From PFJX01 sp964466195 (GTDB taxonomy: Bacteria; Pseudomonadota; Gammaproteobacteria; Burkholderiales; Thiobacillaceae), in contig CAYXMQ010000010.1 in the NCBI GenBank assembly GCA_964466195.1, positions 1 through 64,000 of the forward strand: a DNA stretch of 64,000 bases. Direction: 5' to 3'. A model generated the notes under the pieces. It was given only the letters and a program-made list of their open reading frames with translations. It was not told where the DNA came from and ran no database searches. A program made the position numbers and the translations under genes. Below, piece after piece: positions 8,127 through 17,876 of this stretch; position 1 is the stretch's first letter; each line of letters opens with the position of its first letter.

Positions 8127-10178
8127 ATGAACACCTGGATCAAGGGCCGATTCGGCGCCATCAGCCTGCGCAACGCCATCATCGCCAGCGCCGGCGCGCC
8201 GCTGCTGCTGTTGTGGATCGCCGGCTTCTACGCCTGGTCGAGCTGGCACGACCATCGCTATGCCGACCTCACCATCGAAGCCAACCAGCTGGCCGATCTG
8301 GTCATCGATGCCGCCGGCAAGCTGGCGCTGGAACGCGGCGCGACGGTTGCAGCATTGACTGCGCCGGCGGACCGGCAAGCGGCGCTGCGTGAGCAGATCA
8401 ACGCCCGACGCGCACAGAGCGACGCGATCCAGGCCCAGGCGCGCGAAATTTCACAGCGCCTGATCGCCGCCGAATTCGCCGGTCCGTCGTTTGCAGCCTC
8501 GCTGGCGCAAGCGGAGAAATCCTTCGTTGAACTGACCCAGGCGCGCGCCAAGGTTGACCGCTCGCTGTCCGGCCAGCACGAAATCAGTTCCGACGAGTGG
8601 ATACGGACGATCAGCTCGCACATCGCCGATGGCGCCCGTGTGCGCATGGCCGCCTTCTCCGGCCATAGCCTGCCCGCCGCGGCCGCATTCGACAGCCTCA
8701 CCGTCAAGCATCAGGCCTGGCTCGCCAGCGAATATGCCGGACTGGAGCGCGGCACGCTGGTCGGCCTCATCAACGCCCGCCAGGCGGTGACCCCGGAAAC
8801 GCTGCAACGCTTGCGCGCCTATCGCCAGATCGCCGACAAGGCGGTGCAGGAATTGCTGTTTCTGCGCCAGATTCCCGGCTCCGACCCTGCCGTGATCGCC
8901 GCCGTCGAGGCCATGCAGCGCGGTCTGAACGAGTTTGACGCCGTCAGCCGCTCGGTTTATGCGGCGGCGCCGACAGGCGAGTTCCCGATCAACGGCGAGC
9001 AATGGTTCGCCGCCGCCACCGAGTCGATCAACGGCGTCCTGGCCGTCTCCACCGCCATGTCGGCGGCGAGCATAGAAAAAGCGCGCGCCTTTTCGGCCTG
9101 GCGACAGCTGCAGGCTACCGGTTATCTGATCACCTTCCTGGTCATGCTGACGGTCACCGCGGCCACGGGTCTGCTGCTGTTCACCAAACTGCACAGCATC
9201 GAGCGGCTGCGACTGTCCATGATCGAACTGGCGGAAGGCGATGGCGACCTGACCCGCCGGCTACCCGCCGAGGCGACCGATGAGCTGGGCGCCACGTCCG
9301 CCGCCTTCAACCGCTTCGCGCAACGCCTGCAGGACATCATCCGACAAGTGCTCGAAGACGTGCGCGAAGTCTCGACGGCCGCGTCCGGGCTGGCCGAGCG
9401 CGCGGCTTCGGCCAGCATCAGTTCGGAACAGCAATACCAGGCCACCACGGCCGCCGCCGCGGCCGTGGAGGAAGTCAGCAGCAGCCTCGACTCGGTAGCC
9501 GGGCACGCGCGCGAGGCCAGCCGCACCACCGAGATGGCCGCCACGCTGGCCGAAGAAGGCGTGCGCACCGTGCTGGCGGCGTCGCAAGACATCGGCCGCA
9601 TGGCGGACATGCTCGGCAACTCGACCCGCAACATCGAAGCGCTCGACCGCCGGACCGATGAGATCAGCGGCATCGTCAGCCTGATCCGCGGCATTGCCAA
9701 CCAGACCAACCTGTTGGCGCTCAACGCAGCGATCGAGGCCGCACGCGCCGGCGAGCAAGGGCGCGGCTTCGCAGTCGTGGCCGACGAAGTGCGCAAGCTC
9801 GCCGAGCACACCGGCCAGGCCACTGCCGACATCAGTGCGATGATCGAGGTGCTACAGACGGCCAGCCATCAGGTCGCGGCGGAAACCAATGCCGCCAGCG
9901 TGCAGGCCGGAACCGCCGTCGAGACCACCCGCCATGCCGCTGACCTGCTCGAACGTATCCACGCCGGCGCCAACGATGCCCGCAGCCGCACCGGCGAAAT
10001 CGCCGGCGCAACCGAAGAGCAGCGCGTCGCCGGCGGCAACATCTCGCATCATGTCGAAAACATCGCCCAGATGGCGCAACAGAATAAGCAGACCGTGCTG
10101 GAAAACAACGCCGGCGCGCAACGTCTGCAAGCCTTGGCGGCCGGCCTGCAGGCCCTGGTAGGACGGTTCAAGATATGA
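8127..10178 (+). CDS. Methyl-accepting chemotaxis protein with NIT sensor domain
   Basis: Transmembrane chemoreceptor of 683 residues. Order: cytoplasmic tail, TM1 (about 17-38), a long helical periplasmic region of the NIT (nitrate/nitrite-sensing) type with ALERGATVAAL and AALREQINARRAQSD, TM2 (about 331-351, LITFLVMLTVTAATGLLLF), HAMP, then the MA signalling domain with the conserved hairpin tip GIANQTNLLALNAAIEAAR near residue 520. It would pass a periplasmic signal, possibly nitrate or nitrite, to CheA/CheW. No C-terminal CheR-tethering pentapeptide is seen. The downstream c-di-GMP enzyme starts 19 bases after its stop, so the two are probably one operon. NIT assignment is by pattern and moderately sure. 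Confidence 0.85.
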   Translation: MNTWIKGRFGAISLRNAIIASAGAPLLLLWIAGFYAWSSWHDHRYADLTIEANQLADLVIDAAGKLALERGATVAALTAPADRQAALREQINARRAQSDAIQAQAREISQRLIAAEFAGPSFAASLAQAEKSFVELTQARAKVDRSLSGQHEISSDEWIRTISSHIADGARVRMAAFSGHSLPAAAAFDSLTVKHQAWLASEYAGLERGTLVGLINARQAVTPETLQRLRAYRQIADKAVQELLFLRQIPGSDPAVIAAVEAMQRGLNEFDAVSRSVYAAAPTGEFPINGEQWFAAATESINGVLAVSTAMSAASIEKARAFSAWRQLQATGYLITFLVMLTVTAATGLLLFTKLHSIERLRLSMIELAEGDGDLTRRLPAEATDELGATSAAFNRFAQRLQDIIRQVLEDVREVSTAASGLAERAASASISSEQQYQATTAAAAAVEEVSSSLDSVAGHAREASRTTEMAATLAEEGVRTVLAASQDIGRMADMLGNSTRNIEALDRRTDEISGIVSLIRGIANQTNLLALNAAIEAARAGEQGRGFAVVADEVRKLAEHTGQATADISAMIEVLQTASHQVAAETNAASVQAGTAVETTRHAADLLERIHAGANDARSRTGEIAGATEEQRVAGGNISHHVENIAQMAQQNKQTVLENNAGAQRLQALAAGLQALVGRFKI

Positions 10179-10197
10179 GCGCGTCAATGCGGCCGTC

Positions 10198-13113
10198 ATG
10201 AAGCTGGTCTACAAACTCTGGCTCGGCATCGGCTGCGTGTTGTTGCTCGCGCTGGCGGTGATGGCCTGGTTCGACTATCAACACACTCGCCATAGCGTGG
10301 AGGCCGCGCTGCGGGAGCAAGGCCGTGCGCTGCACGGCGTACTGATCGCCATGCAGCGCACCTATCAGCGCCAATTCCTCGCCAGCGGCGTCGCGCTGGA
10401 TGCGGAAACGGCCGGCTTTCTGCCCGCCCATGCCATGTCCCGCATCGCCGAGGAATTCAAGTCCAACTCCCCGGACGGCCTGCAGTTCAATACGGTCAGC
10501 GACCGCGCCCGCAATCCGGGCAACCAGGCGGATGCGGTGGAAATGGACGCCATCCGCCATTTCCGCGCCAACCCCGCGGCCAAGGAGCGGCTGGCCACGT
10601 TCAGCGACCCGAACGGCAAGCACTATTACCATTACGCCACGCCGATCTGGACGGAGCCCAGCTGCTTGACCTGCCACGGCGACCCCGCGTCGGCGCCGGC
10701 CGCGATTCGGCAAAACTATAGCCAGGCTTACGACTACAAGCTGGACGAATTGCGCGGCATCCTCAGCGTCAAGCTGCCGATGGGGGAAACCGAGAAACTC
10801 ATACTGGGCCTGTGGAAGCGAGAACAGGCCATGCATCTCGCCGTGGTGGCGTTGGCGCTGCTGCTGGCCGGCGCCCTGGTGCACCTGCTGGTGGTGCGCC
10901 GGCTGAACATCTTCCGCCTCGGCGCCCGGCGGCTGGCAGCAGGCGCTTACGCCTGGCGGGCGCCCGAGGGCGGTTCGGACGAAACCGCCGATCTGGCGCA
11001 CAGCCTGAACGAGATGGCCGATGCCATCCAGCGCAATCAGGAGGGTATGCGGCTGGCCGCCAGCGTCTTCGAGCATTCGCGGGAAGGCATACTGATCACC
11101 GACGCTTCCGGCCGTATCGTCGATATCAACCCGGCGTACAGCCAGATCACCGGCTATGCACGTGAAGAGGTCATCGGCCAGACGCCGGCCGTCCTCAAGT
11201 CCGGCCGCCACGGCCCTGACTTCTATGCCGACATGTGGCAGACGCTGCATGAAAAAGGCTATTGGATCGGCGAAATCTGGAACCGGCGCAAGAACGGCGA
11301 GGAATATCCGCAGCGCCTGTCGATCAGCACCATACGCGACCCCGATAACGTCATCACCCATCATCTCGGTGTTTTCTCCGACATCAGCCTGGTCAAGCAG
11401 CAGGAACAGCAGTTGCGCCATCTCGCCCAGCATGACGCGCTGACCGGCATCCCCAACCGGGTCCTGCTGGCCGACCGCATGCGCCAGGCGATCGCGCAGG
11501 CCAGCCGCAGCGGTGACCTGCTGGCGATCGGCTATCTCGACCTGGACGGTTTCAAGCCGGTCAACGACAGCTACGGCCACGAGATTGGCGATCGCCTGCT
11601 GGTCGAGATGGCCAGGCGCATGGTGCAGACCCTGCGCAGCGGCGACACGGTCGCCCGCCTTGGCGGCGACGAGTTCGCCTTTCTGCTGCAGGGCCTCAAC
11701 GACCTGAAGGAATGCAAGACCACGCTGAATCGACTGCTCAGCACACTCGCCCAACCCATCCAGCTCGACGGACTGGAAATCACACTGTCCGCCAGCATCG
11801 GCATCAGCCTCTATCCCGACGACAACGAAGACCCGGACACCCTGCTGCGCAATGCCGATCAGGCCATGTATGCCGCCAAACAGGCCGGGCGCGGCCGCTA
11901 TACCTTCTACGACGTGGAAGGCGACCGGCGCGCGCGCCAGCACCGGGAAACCCAGGCGCGCATACGCCAGGCCCTGGAAACGGACGAGTTCGAGCTGTTC
12001 TATCAACCCCAGGTCAACATGCGCAGCGGCATGGCCGTGGGAGCCGAAGCGCTGATCCGCTGGCGGCATCCGGAGCGCGGCCTGCTCAGCCCGGTCGCCT
12101 TCCTGCCGGTGATCGAGAACACCGAGCTGGACATCGAGCTGGGCGAATGGGTGCTGGACCAGGCCTTGTCGCAACTGCAAGCCTGGCATGCCCAGGGTCT
12201 GGAACTGAGCGTCAGCGTCAACATTTCCGCGCAGCACATTCAGCGCCCCGATTTCGTCGCCAAGCTTCGCTCCGGGCTGGCCGCCCACCCAACGGTATCG
12301 CCTCGCTATCTGGCGCTGGAAATTTTGGAGACGGCCGCGCTGGAAGATCTGGCGCACGTCTCCGAGGTGATCCGAAGCTGCCAGAAACTGGGCTGCGACT
12401 TCGCACTGGACGACTTCGGCACCGGTTACTCGTCGCTGACCTACCTGAAACAACTGCCGGTGCAGATCCTGAAAATCGACCAGACCTTCGTGCATGACAT
12501 GCTGCACAACCCGGACGATCTGGCCATCGTCGAAGGCGTGATCGCCCTGGCCGAAGCATTCGGCCGCGACGTCGTCGCCGAGGGTGTGGAAAACCAGGCG
12601 TCCGGCCTGCTGTTGTTGCAGCTCGGCTGCAGCTTCGCTCAGGGCTACGGCATCGCCCGCCCGATGCCGGCCGCCGAACTGCCCGGCTGGGTGGCCGCCT
12701 GGCAAGCGCCGCAGGTCTGGCGAGAGGAAAATTTCCGGCGCTGGCGACGCGAGGATTTCGCCCTGCTGCTGTCCGAGTACATCCACCGCGAATGGATCGA
12801 CCAGCTGGCCGAGCACATCGCAGGCGGCCGCGTGGAAGTCCCCATCACGATGGAACATACGCTCTGCCGCTTCGGCCGCTGGTATCACGGGTCCGGCCAG
12901 CTGCTCTACGGCCATCTGGCGGCCTTCGCCGCCATCGACCCGATCCACCAGCAGGTGCACCGACTGGCCGACGAGCTGGTTACGCAGCTGCGCGCCGGCC
13001 AGCAGGCCGAAGCGAGCCAGCGACTGCCCGAACTGTTCGCGTTGCGCGACGAACTGCTAGCCAAGCTGCGCACGCTGCAACAGCAGATCCTGGCGCGCGG
13101 GGAAGGCCGCTAA
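10198..13113 (+). CDS. Heme-motif/HAMP/PAS/GGDEF/EAL/CZB c-di-GMP signalling protein
   Basis: Membrane-bound c-di-GMP enzyme of 971 residues. Order seen: TM1 (about 8-25); a Tll0287-like (DUF3365) periplasmic domain with a c-type heme motif Cys156-Leu-Thr-Cys159-His160; TM2 (about 211-231); HAMP; PAS (about 290-395); GGDEF with an intact GGDEF at 489-493; EAL with intact EAL at 617-619 and DDFGTGYSSL; and a C-terminal CZB-like segment with His887-Thr-Leu-Cys890-Arg-Phe-Gly-Arg-Trp-Tyr. Both catalytic motifs are intact, so synthesis and breakdown of c-di-GMP are both possible. The heme domain suggests redox or gas sensing outside, and the CZB motif binds zinc in chemoreceptors and in the cyclase DgcZ. 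It follows the NIT chemoreceptor directly. Confidence 0.9.
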   Translation: MKLVYKLWLGIGCVLLLALAVMAWFDYQHTRHSVEAALREQGRALHGVLIAMQRTYQRQFLASGVALDAETAGFLPAHAMSRIAEEFKSNSPDGLQFNTVSDRARNPGNQADAVEMDAIRHFRANPAAKERLATFSDPNGKHYYHYATPIWTEPSCLTCHGDPASAPAAIRQNYSQAYDYKLDELRGILSVKLPMGETEKLILGLWKREQAMHLAVVALALLLAGALVHLLVVRRLNIFRLGARRLAAGAYAWRAPEGGSDETADLAHSLNEMADAIQRNQEGMRLAASVFEHSREGILITDASGRIVDINPAYSQITGYAREEVIGQTPAVLKSGRHGPDFYADMWQTLHEKGYWIGEIWNRRKNGEEYPQRLSISTIRDPDNVITHHLGVFSDISLVKQQEQQLRHLAQHDALTGIPNRVLLADRMRQAIAQASRSGDLLAIGYLDLDGFKPVNDSYGHEIGDRLLVEMARRMVQTLRSGDTVARLGGDEFAFLLQGLNDLKECKTTLNRLLSTLAQPIQLDGLEITLSASIGISLYPDDNEDPDTLLRNADQAMYAAKQAGRGRYTFYDVEGDRRARQHRETQARIRQALETDEFELFYQPQVNMRSGMAVGAEALIRWRHPERGLLSPVAFLPVIENTELDIELGEWVLDQALSQLQAWHAQGLELSVSVNISAQHIQRPDFVAKLRSGLAAHPTVSPRYLALEILETAALEDLAHVSEVIRSCQKLGCDFALDDFGTGYSSLTYLKQLPVQILKIDQTFVHDMLHNPDDLAIVEGVIALAEAFGRDVVAEGVENQASGLLLLQLGCSFAQGYGIARPMPAAELPGWVAAWQAPQVWREENFRRWRREDFALLLSEYIHREWIDQLAEHIAGGRVEVPITMEHTLCRFGRWYHGSGQLLYGHLAAFAAIDPIHQQVHRLADELVTQLRAGQQAEASQRLPELFALRDELLAKLRTLQQQILARGEGR

Positions 13114-13128
13114 GCGTGCGACCGGGCG

Positions 13129-14778
13129 TCAGAAGCGGGCCAGCAACGGCGCCGCCGAGCGCTCGGACACCACCAGCACCAGTTTCATCATTGCGCGCGT
13201 GGCGCCGACGAACAGCTTGCGCACGGCGCGTTCATCCAGCTGTTCGAAGTCGATTTCGGCGAACACGACGGCGGGCGCCGCCTGGCCTTTGAAGCGATAG
13301 ACCGATTCCAGCAGCACATCGCCGTCGCTGTACTGCGGCTGGCCGAGCAGATCGTAGCGGCCGCTGAAGGTCTTCAGCCGGTGCGGCCCGAGTTGGTCAT
13401 AGCGGAACAGCTGCGAGTTTTCGCGCCCGCTGAAACTGACCACGGCCAGGTCGGCTTTCTTGTAACCGGCGGCCAGACACTGCCGGATGCCCTCCTTCAC
13501 CTGCTGCGCGAGTTCTGTCGCGTCCTTGTAAGTCAGCACCACCAGTTCCGAGGCATGCAGCGCGCCGCGCGCCTCGATCTGGAATTCCTCCGGCAACAGG
13601 TTCTGCAGCAGGCGCACCACCGAGCGCGGGCTGCGGAAATTGCTGTGGGCCTTGATCCGCACCCAAGCGGGCAACTCCAGCGCGGCGCGGCCGTAAAGAT
13701 TCTGCAGCGGGTCTTCGAGCCACAACGCGCGCCCCTCCGGGCGCAGATGGCGCAGCGCCAGATCGCGCCAGGCCTCGGTGAAATCCTGGCCTTCATCGAC
13801 GATGACCGTGTCGAACAGCCAGTCCGCCGCGAGCGGCAACGCCGCGGCGCGGACGAGCAGGTTTTCGTAGGCGTCGGGCCGGCTGAAATCGGGAATCTCG
13901 CCGGCCGCGCGCAGGCGCCGGTCGCACAACATGTGCAACGTGCAGACCTCCCCGCCGGGCGGCGCGATATGCTGGAAATGGTCGGCCAGCGGCCGGTTGT
14001 AGCAGAGATAGAGCGGACGCTTGCCCTGCTCGACGGCGGCGCGATACTCGGCCAGCGCCAACTGGGTCTTGCCGGAACCGGCGGTGCCGCTGACCCGCAA
14101 GCGATAGGGGGTGAACTCCAGTTGCCGCGCCCAATGCGCCAGACCGCCGGAAATACGGGTGACCACGTTGCGCGTCTGGCCAATCAACGCGCTGACATCG
14201 GTTTCCAGTTGCACGATGTCGCGCAGGAAGCGATGCACCTGGCGCAGCGTATCGGGGCTCGCGTCTGCCGCTTCGCCCGGCGGCAAGATGCGGCCGATGA
14301 TCGCGGCCAGTTGATCGCGCCGGCGTGCGTCGACGATGCGCTCCGGCGACAGGCCTGCGGTCTCGACTTGCCTGACCTGGTAATCCGGGCAATACAGCAG
14401 ACTTTCCAGAGGCACGTCCTGGCAGCCTGGCCGCGCCTGCAGCTTGGCCTGCAATGCCGCCCGGCTGCGCGCCATCTCGATCGGCACGCTCTTGCTCTTC
14501 TCGGCGTAGCGTTTTTTCAGGCCGTCTCCGCCCTCTTCCAGGAAGCCGCTTTTCTGCTCGATCAGCAGCAGCGCGCCGGCCGGGTTGACGACGACGAAGT
14601 CGATCTCGCCATAAACCGAATAGCCGTGTTCCAGCCGCGTCCAGTGCACCGCGTGATAGACCGTATAGGTATCCGGCAACGCCGACGCCAGCACCGCGAG
14701 GGTTTCGATCTCGCGCTGCGCGGCGCCGCTGGCGACGGCGGCCAATTCGCGCCAGCCGTCGGGGACGATGATCGCCAT
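13129..14778 (-). CDS. NERD-domain UvrD-like helicase
   Basis: Protein of 549 residues joining an N-terminal nuclease-related domain to a superfamily 1 helicase core. Seen: GEIDFVVV at 57-64 and EQKSG at 74-78, the NERD catalytic pattern; Walker A GTAGSGKT at 231-238; Walker B DEGQD at 328-332; SNFRSPRSV (motif IV region); YRFKGQAAPAVV and LFVGATRAM (motifs V/VI). Such proteins are placed in DNA processing, repair or defence, but no precise role is established for this architecture. It converges on the c-di-GMP gene with a 15-base gap, and lies 39 bases downstream of pyrC on the same strand. Confidence 0.8.
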   Translation of the reverse strand: MAIIVPDGWRELAAVASGAAQREIETLAVLASALPDTYTVYHAVHWTRLEHGYSVYGEIDFVVVNPAGALLLIEQKSGFLEEGGDGLKKRYAEKSKSVPIEMARSRAALQAKLQARPGCQDVPLESLLYCPDYQVRQVETAGLSPERIVDARRRDQLAAIIGRILPPGEAADASPDTLRQVHRFLRDIVQLETDVSALIGQTRNVVTRISGGLAHWARQLEFTPYRLRVSGTAGSGKTQLALAEYRAAVEQGKRPLYLCYNRPLADHFQHIAPPGGEVCTLHMLCDRRLRAAGEIPDFSRPDAYENLLVRAAALPLAADWLFDTVIVDEGQDFTEAWRDLALRHLRPEGRALWLEDPLQNLYGRAALELPAWVRIKAHSNFRSPRSVVRLLQNLLPEEFQIEARGALHASELVVLTYKDATELAQQVKEGIRQCLAAGYKKADLAVVSFSGRENSQLFRYDQLGPHRLKTFSGRYDLLGQPQYSDGDVLLESVYRFKGQAAPAVVFAEIDFEQLDERAVRKLFVGATRAMMKLVLVVSERSAAPLLARF

Positions 14779-14817
14779 GGCCGCGCTACGCCGCCGCGGC
14801 GGTTGCCGCGACTGCGC

Positions 14818-15852
14818 TCATGCCCCCAGCAGCCGCCAGGCCAGCGTTTCCCCGGCCCGCAACGGCACGACGCCGGCGGCATGCTCGGCGCTGACTGCGA
14901 CCGTTTCTCGTACCAGCGTGACGTGTTCGGTATTGCGCGGCAGGCCGTAGAAATCGGGGCCATGGAAGCTGGCGAAGGCTTCCAGCCGGTCGAGTGCTGC
15001 GGCCTGGTCGAACGCTTCCGCATACAGTTCCAGCGCGGCATGCGCGGTATAGATGCCGGCGCAGCCGCAGGCCGACTCCTTGGCGCCCCTGGCGTGCGGC
15101 GCGCTGTCGGTGCCGAGGAAGAATTTGGGGTTGCCGCTGATCGCCGCGGCCAGCAAAGCGCGGCGATGACTTTCGCGCTTCAACACCGGCAAACAGTAGT
15201 AATGCGGCCGCATGCCGCCCTGGAACATGGCGTTGCGGTTGTACAGCAAATGATGCGCGGTGATCGTGGCGGCGACATTCGCCGGCGCGGCGGTGACGTA
15301 GTCCACGGCCTGGCGGGTGGTGATGTGCTCCAGCACCACTTTGAGCTTGGGCAAGCGGGTCAGCAGCGGCGCCAGAATGCGCTCGATGAATACCGCCTCG
15401 CGATCGAACACATCGACATCCGGATCGGTGACTTCACCGTGCAGCAGCAGGGGCATGCCGATTTCCTGCATGACTTCCAGCACCGCTTCGGTCTTGCGAA
15501 TGTCGCTGACGCCCAGATCGGAATTGGTCGTCGCCCCCGCCGGGTAGTACTTCACCGCCGTCGCGACGCCGCTGGCATGGGCGCGGGCGACATCGGCCGG
15601 ATCGGTGTTGTCGGTCAGATACAGCGTCATCAGCGGCTCGAAACGCATGCCAGCCGGTAATGCGGCCAGGATGCGCGCACGGTAGGCCTGTGCATCCGCC
15701 AGCGTGCGCACCGGCGGCTTCAGGTTGGGCATCGCAATGGCGCGCGCGAACTGGCGCGCCGTATCCGGCAACACGGCGGCGAGCATGTCGCCGTCGCGCA
15801 AATGCAAATGCCAATCGTCGGGACGGGTGAGAGTCAGGGTCTGCAGGGTCAT
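14818..15852 (-). CDS. pyrC: Dihydroorotase
   Basis: Class II (E. coli-type) dihydroorotase, 344 residues, the usual length. It cyclises carbamoyl aspartate to dihydroorotate in pyrimidine synthesis. Seen: metal ligands in DWHLHLRD (His15 and His17), AVKYYPAG with the lysine that is carbamylated in the family, LHGEVTD and LEHIT histidines, and LGTDSAPHA. Its ATG overlaps the rsmI stop codon by four bases, so it is translationally coupled to rsmI. Another pyrimidine gene, pyrE, is 12 kb away in this window. Confidence 0.95.
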   Translation of the reverse strand: MTLQTLTLTRPDDWHLHLRDGDMLAAVLPDTARQFARAIAMPNLKPPVRTLADAQAYRARILAALPAGMRFEPLMTLYLTDNTDPADVARAHASGVATAVKYYPAGATTNSDLGVSDIRKTEAVLEVMQEIGMPLLLHGEVTDPDVDVFDREAVFIERILAPLLTRLPKLKVVLEHITTRQAVDYVTAAPANVAATITAHHLLYNRNAMFQGGMRPHYYCLPVLKRESHRRALLAAAISGNPKFFLGTDSAPHARGAKESACGCAGIYTAHAALELYAEAFDQAAALDRLEAFASFHGPDFYGLPRNTEHVTLVRETVAVSAEHAAGVVPLRAGETLAWRLLGA

Positions 15853-16718
15853 TTCTCTTCCTTCAGCGTCAAAGCAAGGTCGTACAAGGCGTTTTTGCGC
15901 GCGCCGGTGACGCGCGCGGCGAGGTGGGCGGCCTGTTTCAGCGGCAGTTCTTCCAGCAGGATGGCGAGCACGCGGCGGGCCTCTTGGCTTTCGCGCTCGC
16001 CGTCGTCCGGCGCCGCCGGCGCAGCCACGACCAGCACGAATTCACCGCGCCGATGGTTGTCGTCCGCCGCCAGCCAGGCCGGCGCGTCGGCCAGCGGGCA
16101 GGCGTGCACCTGCTCGAACTTCTTGGTCAGCTCGCGCGCGAACAGCAGCGTGCGTTCACCGCCCAGCACCGCCAACAGATCAGCCACGGTTTCTTCGATG
16201 CGATGCGGCGCTTCGTAGAACACCAGCGCCTCCGGACGCGTCGCCAGCGCTTGCAGCGCCTTGCGGCGCGCCGCCGGCTTGGCCGGCAGAAAACCGTAAA
16301 ACAGCCAGGCGCCCTCGATGCCGGCCACCGACAGCGCCGCAGCCACCGCACTGGGGCCGGGGATCGGCGTGATCTCGAAGCCGGCGGCGCGCACCGCATT
16401 GACCAGCCGCGCCCCCGGATCGGAAATGCCCGGCGTACCGGCGTCGCTGACGTAGGCGACGCTCTTTCCCGCGCGCAACGCGTCGATCAAACGCGCGGCC
16501 GCGGCCTCTTCGTTATGGTCATGCAGCGGCGTCAGCTTGCCGGCCTGAATCTGATGCAGGTTGAGCAAGCCTTGCGTCGTGCGGGTGTCCTCCGCCGCGA
16601 CGACGTCGGCCGTTTTCAGCACATCAAGCGCGTGCTGGCTGAGGTCGCGCAGATTGCCGATCGGCGTGGCGACGATATGAAGCACGCCGGAGCGGGCCGG
16701 CTGGGGAACATCGAACAT
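15849..16718 (-). CDS. rsmI: 16S rRNA C1402 2'-O-methyltransferase
   Basis: SAM-dependent tetrapyrrole-methylase-fold enzyme, 289 residues, that methylates the ribose of C1402 in 16S rRNA. Seen: VATPIGNLRDLS near the start, AEDTRTT, SDAGTPGISDPG and IPGPSA, then FYEAPHR and RELTKKFE, the full RsmI signature. The start at MFDVPQ is chosen because the frame runs open for more than 200 codons upstream in unrelated sequence. In E. coli rsmI is divergent from lpoA-yraN-diaA-dolP; here yraN-diaA-dolP homologues lie 6 kb away beyond an arginase/phosphoketolase block. Confidence 0.95.
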   Translation of the reverse strand: MFDVPQPARSGVLHIVATPIGNLRDLSQHALDVLKTADVVAAEDTRTTQGLLNLHQIQAGKLTPLHDHNEEAAAARLIDALRAGKSVAYVSDAGTPGISDPGARLVNAVRAAGFEITPIPGPSAVAAALSVAGIEGAWLFYGFLPAKPAARRKALQALATRPEALVFYEAPHRIEETVADLLAVLGGERTLLFARELTKKFEQVHACPLADAPAWLAADDNHRRGEFVLVVAAPAAPDDGERESQEARRVLAILLEELPLKQAAHLAARVTGARKNALYDLALTLKEEK

Positions 16719-16856
16719 GGAATCGGAAACTCGTGGGCTGCGGAAAAGTGCGCCGCCATTGCGGGCCGTCCAGTTTAACCCGGACCTGGCGCACGGACCG
16801 GAATCAGGCAACCGGCCTAATATGGAAGTCCCTCCGGCCTCGCCTCTGATAACGCC

Positions 16857-17798
16857 ATGTCCGAGTCCCACCTCACCCGCCCGCCCGCCGAGCATGCAAC
16901 CGCAACCGTCGCCATGCGCGGCAAACCCGGCATCCGCCTGATCGGCGTCGCCTCCGGGCTCGGCGCGCAGGACGCGGGCTGCGGCAGAGGGCCGTGGACG
17001 GTCAAGCACAGCCACTGGAGCCACCGCCTCGCCGAGGCGACCGAATGGTCCGACCTGATCTATCCGCGCGCCGGCCTTGAGCACTGGGCCGCCTTGGCCG
17101 ATCTCGCCGGCCGGGTCGGCGACGAGGTGGCGCGCACGCTGGCCGCGGGTCGCTTTCCGGTGGTGATAGGCGGCGACCATTCTTGCGCCCTGGGCACCTG
17201 GAGCGGCGTGCGGCGCGCGTTGGCAGCACGCCCAGAGGCGGGCTTCGGCCTGCTTTGGATCGACGCCCACATGGACAGCCATATCCCGGCCACCTCGGCC
17301 AGCCATGCCGCGCATGGCATGCCGCTGGCGGCGTTGCTCGGCCACGGCCATCACGCTTTGATTTCTCTGGCCGGCGGCCGGCCGGTGTTGCAGCCGCAAC
17401 ACGTCTGCCTGCTGGCCACGCGCAGCTACGAGGAAGAGGAAGCGGCACTGTTGAACCGGCTGGGCGTGCGGGTCATCACGCAGGCGGAGGTGCTTGCCCG
17501 CGGTTTGCCGGCTTGCTTAACCGAGGCTTTGGCGCGGGTGGGCGAGGCCGCGGCGGGATTCGGCATCAGCCTCGATCTGGACGCCATCGACCCGATCGAA
17601 GCGCCCGGCGTCGGCAGCCCGGAGCCGGCCGGCCTCGCTGCACGGGCCCTGATCGCCGCGCTGGCGCCGGTACTGGATGATCACCGCCTGCTGGCTCTGG
17701 AAATCGCCGAATTCAACCCGCAGCATGACCGCGAGCAACGCACCCGCCATGTGCTGATCGACTTGCTCGAACGCCTGGCCAAAGCGCGCTGCGGATAA
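16857..17798 (+). CDS. Arginase/agmatinase-family metallohydrolase
   Basis: Ureohydrolase of 313 residues with a complete dimanganese site: GGDHS at 105-109, DAHMD at 136-140 and SLDLDAIDP at 238-246, followed by GVGSPEPAG. The pattern with HGMPL around 153-157 is nearer to arginase than to agmatinase or formiminoglutamase, so cleavage of arginine to ornithine and urea is the best guess. No ornithine or urea gene is nearby to confirm this. It is divergent from rsmI, with TAATAT at 16818-16823 as a possible -10 box. The ribosome site is poor at the ATG used. Confidence 0.8.
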   Translation: MSESHLTRPPAEHATATVAMRGKPGIRLIGVASGLGAQDAGCGRGPWTVKHSHWSHRLAEATEWSDLIYPRAGLEHWAALADLAGRVGDEVARTLAAGRFPVVIGGDHSCALGTWSGVRRALAARPEAGFGLLWIDAHMDSHIPATSASHAAHGMPLAALLGHGHHALISLAGGRPVLQPQHVCLLATRSYEEEEAALLNRLGVRVITQAEVLARGLPACLTEALARVGEAAAGFGISLDLDAIDPIEAPGVGSPEPAGLAARALIAALAPVLDDHRLLALEIAEFNPQHDREQRTRHVLIDLLERLAKARCG

Positions 17799-17876
17799 GG
17801 GCGAGGAGGCACGGCTGGCTTTGGCGCGGCCGGCCATGCTACGTTTCACCGCTCCCGCCGGACTGGAAACCCCACC

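Noticed and set aside
10168..12960. 930-codon minus-strand open frame opposite the heme/GGDEF/EAL gene
   Set aside because: It is the shadow of a real gene in GC-rich DNA. The plus strand has intact GGDEF, EAL, HAMP and heme motifs.
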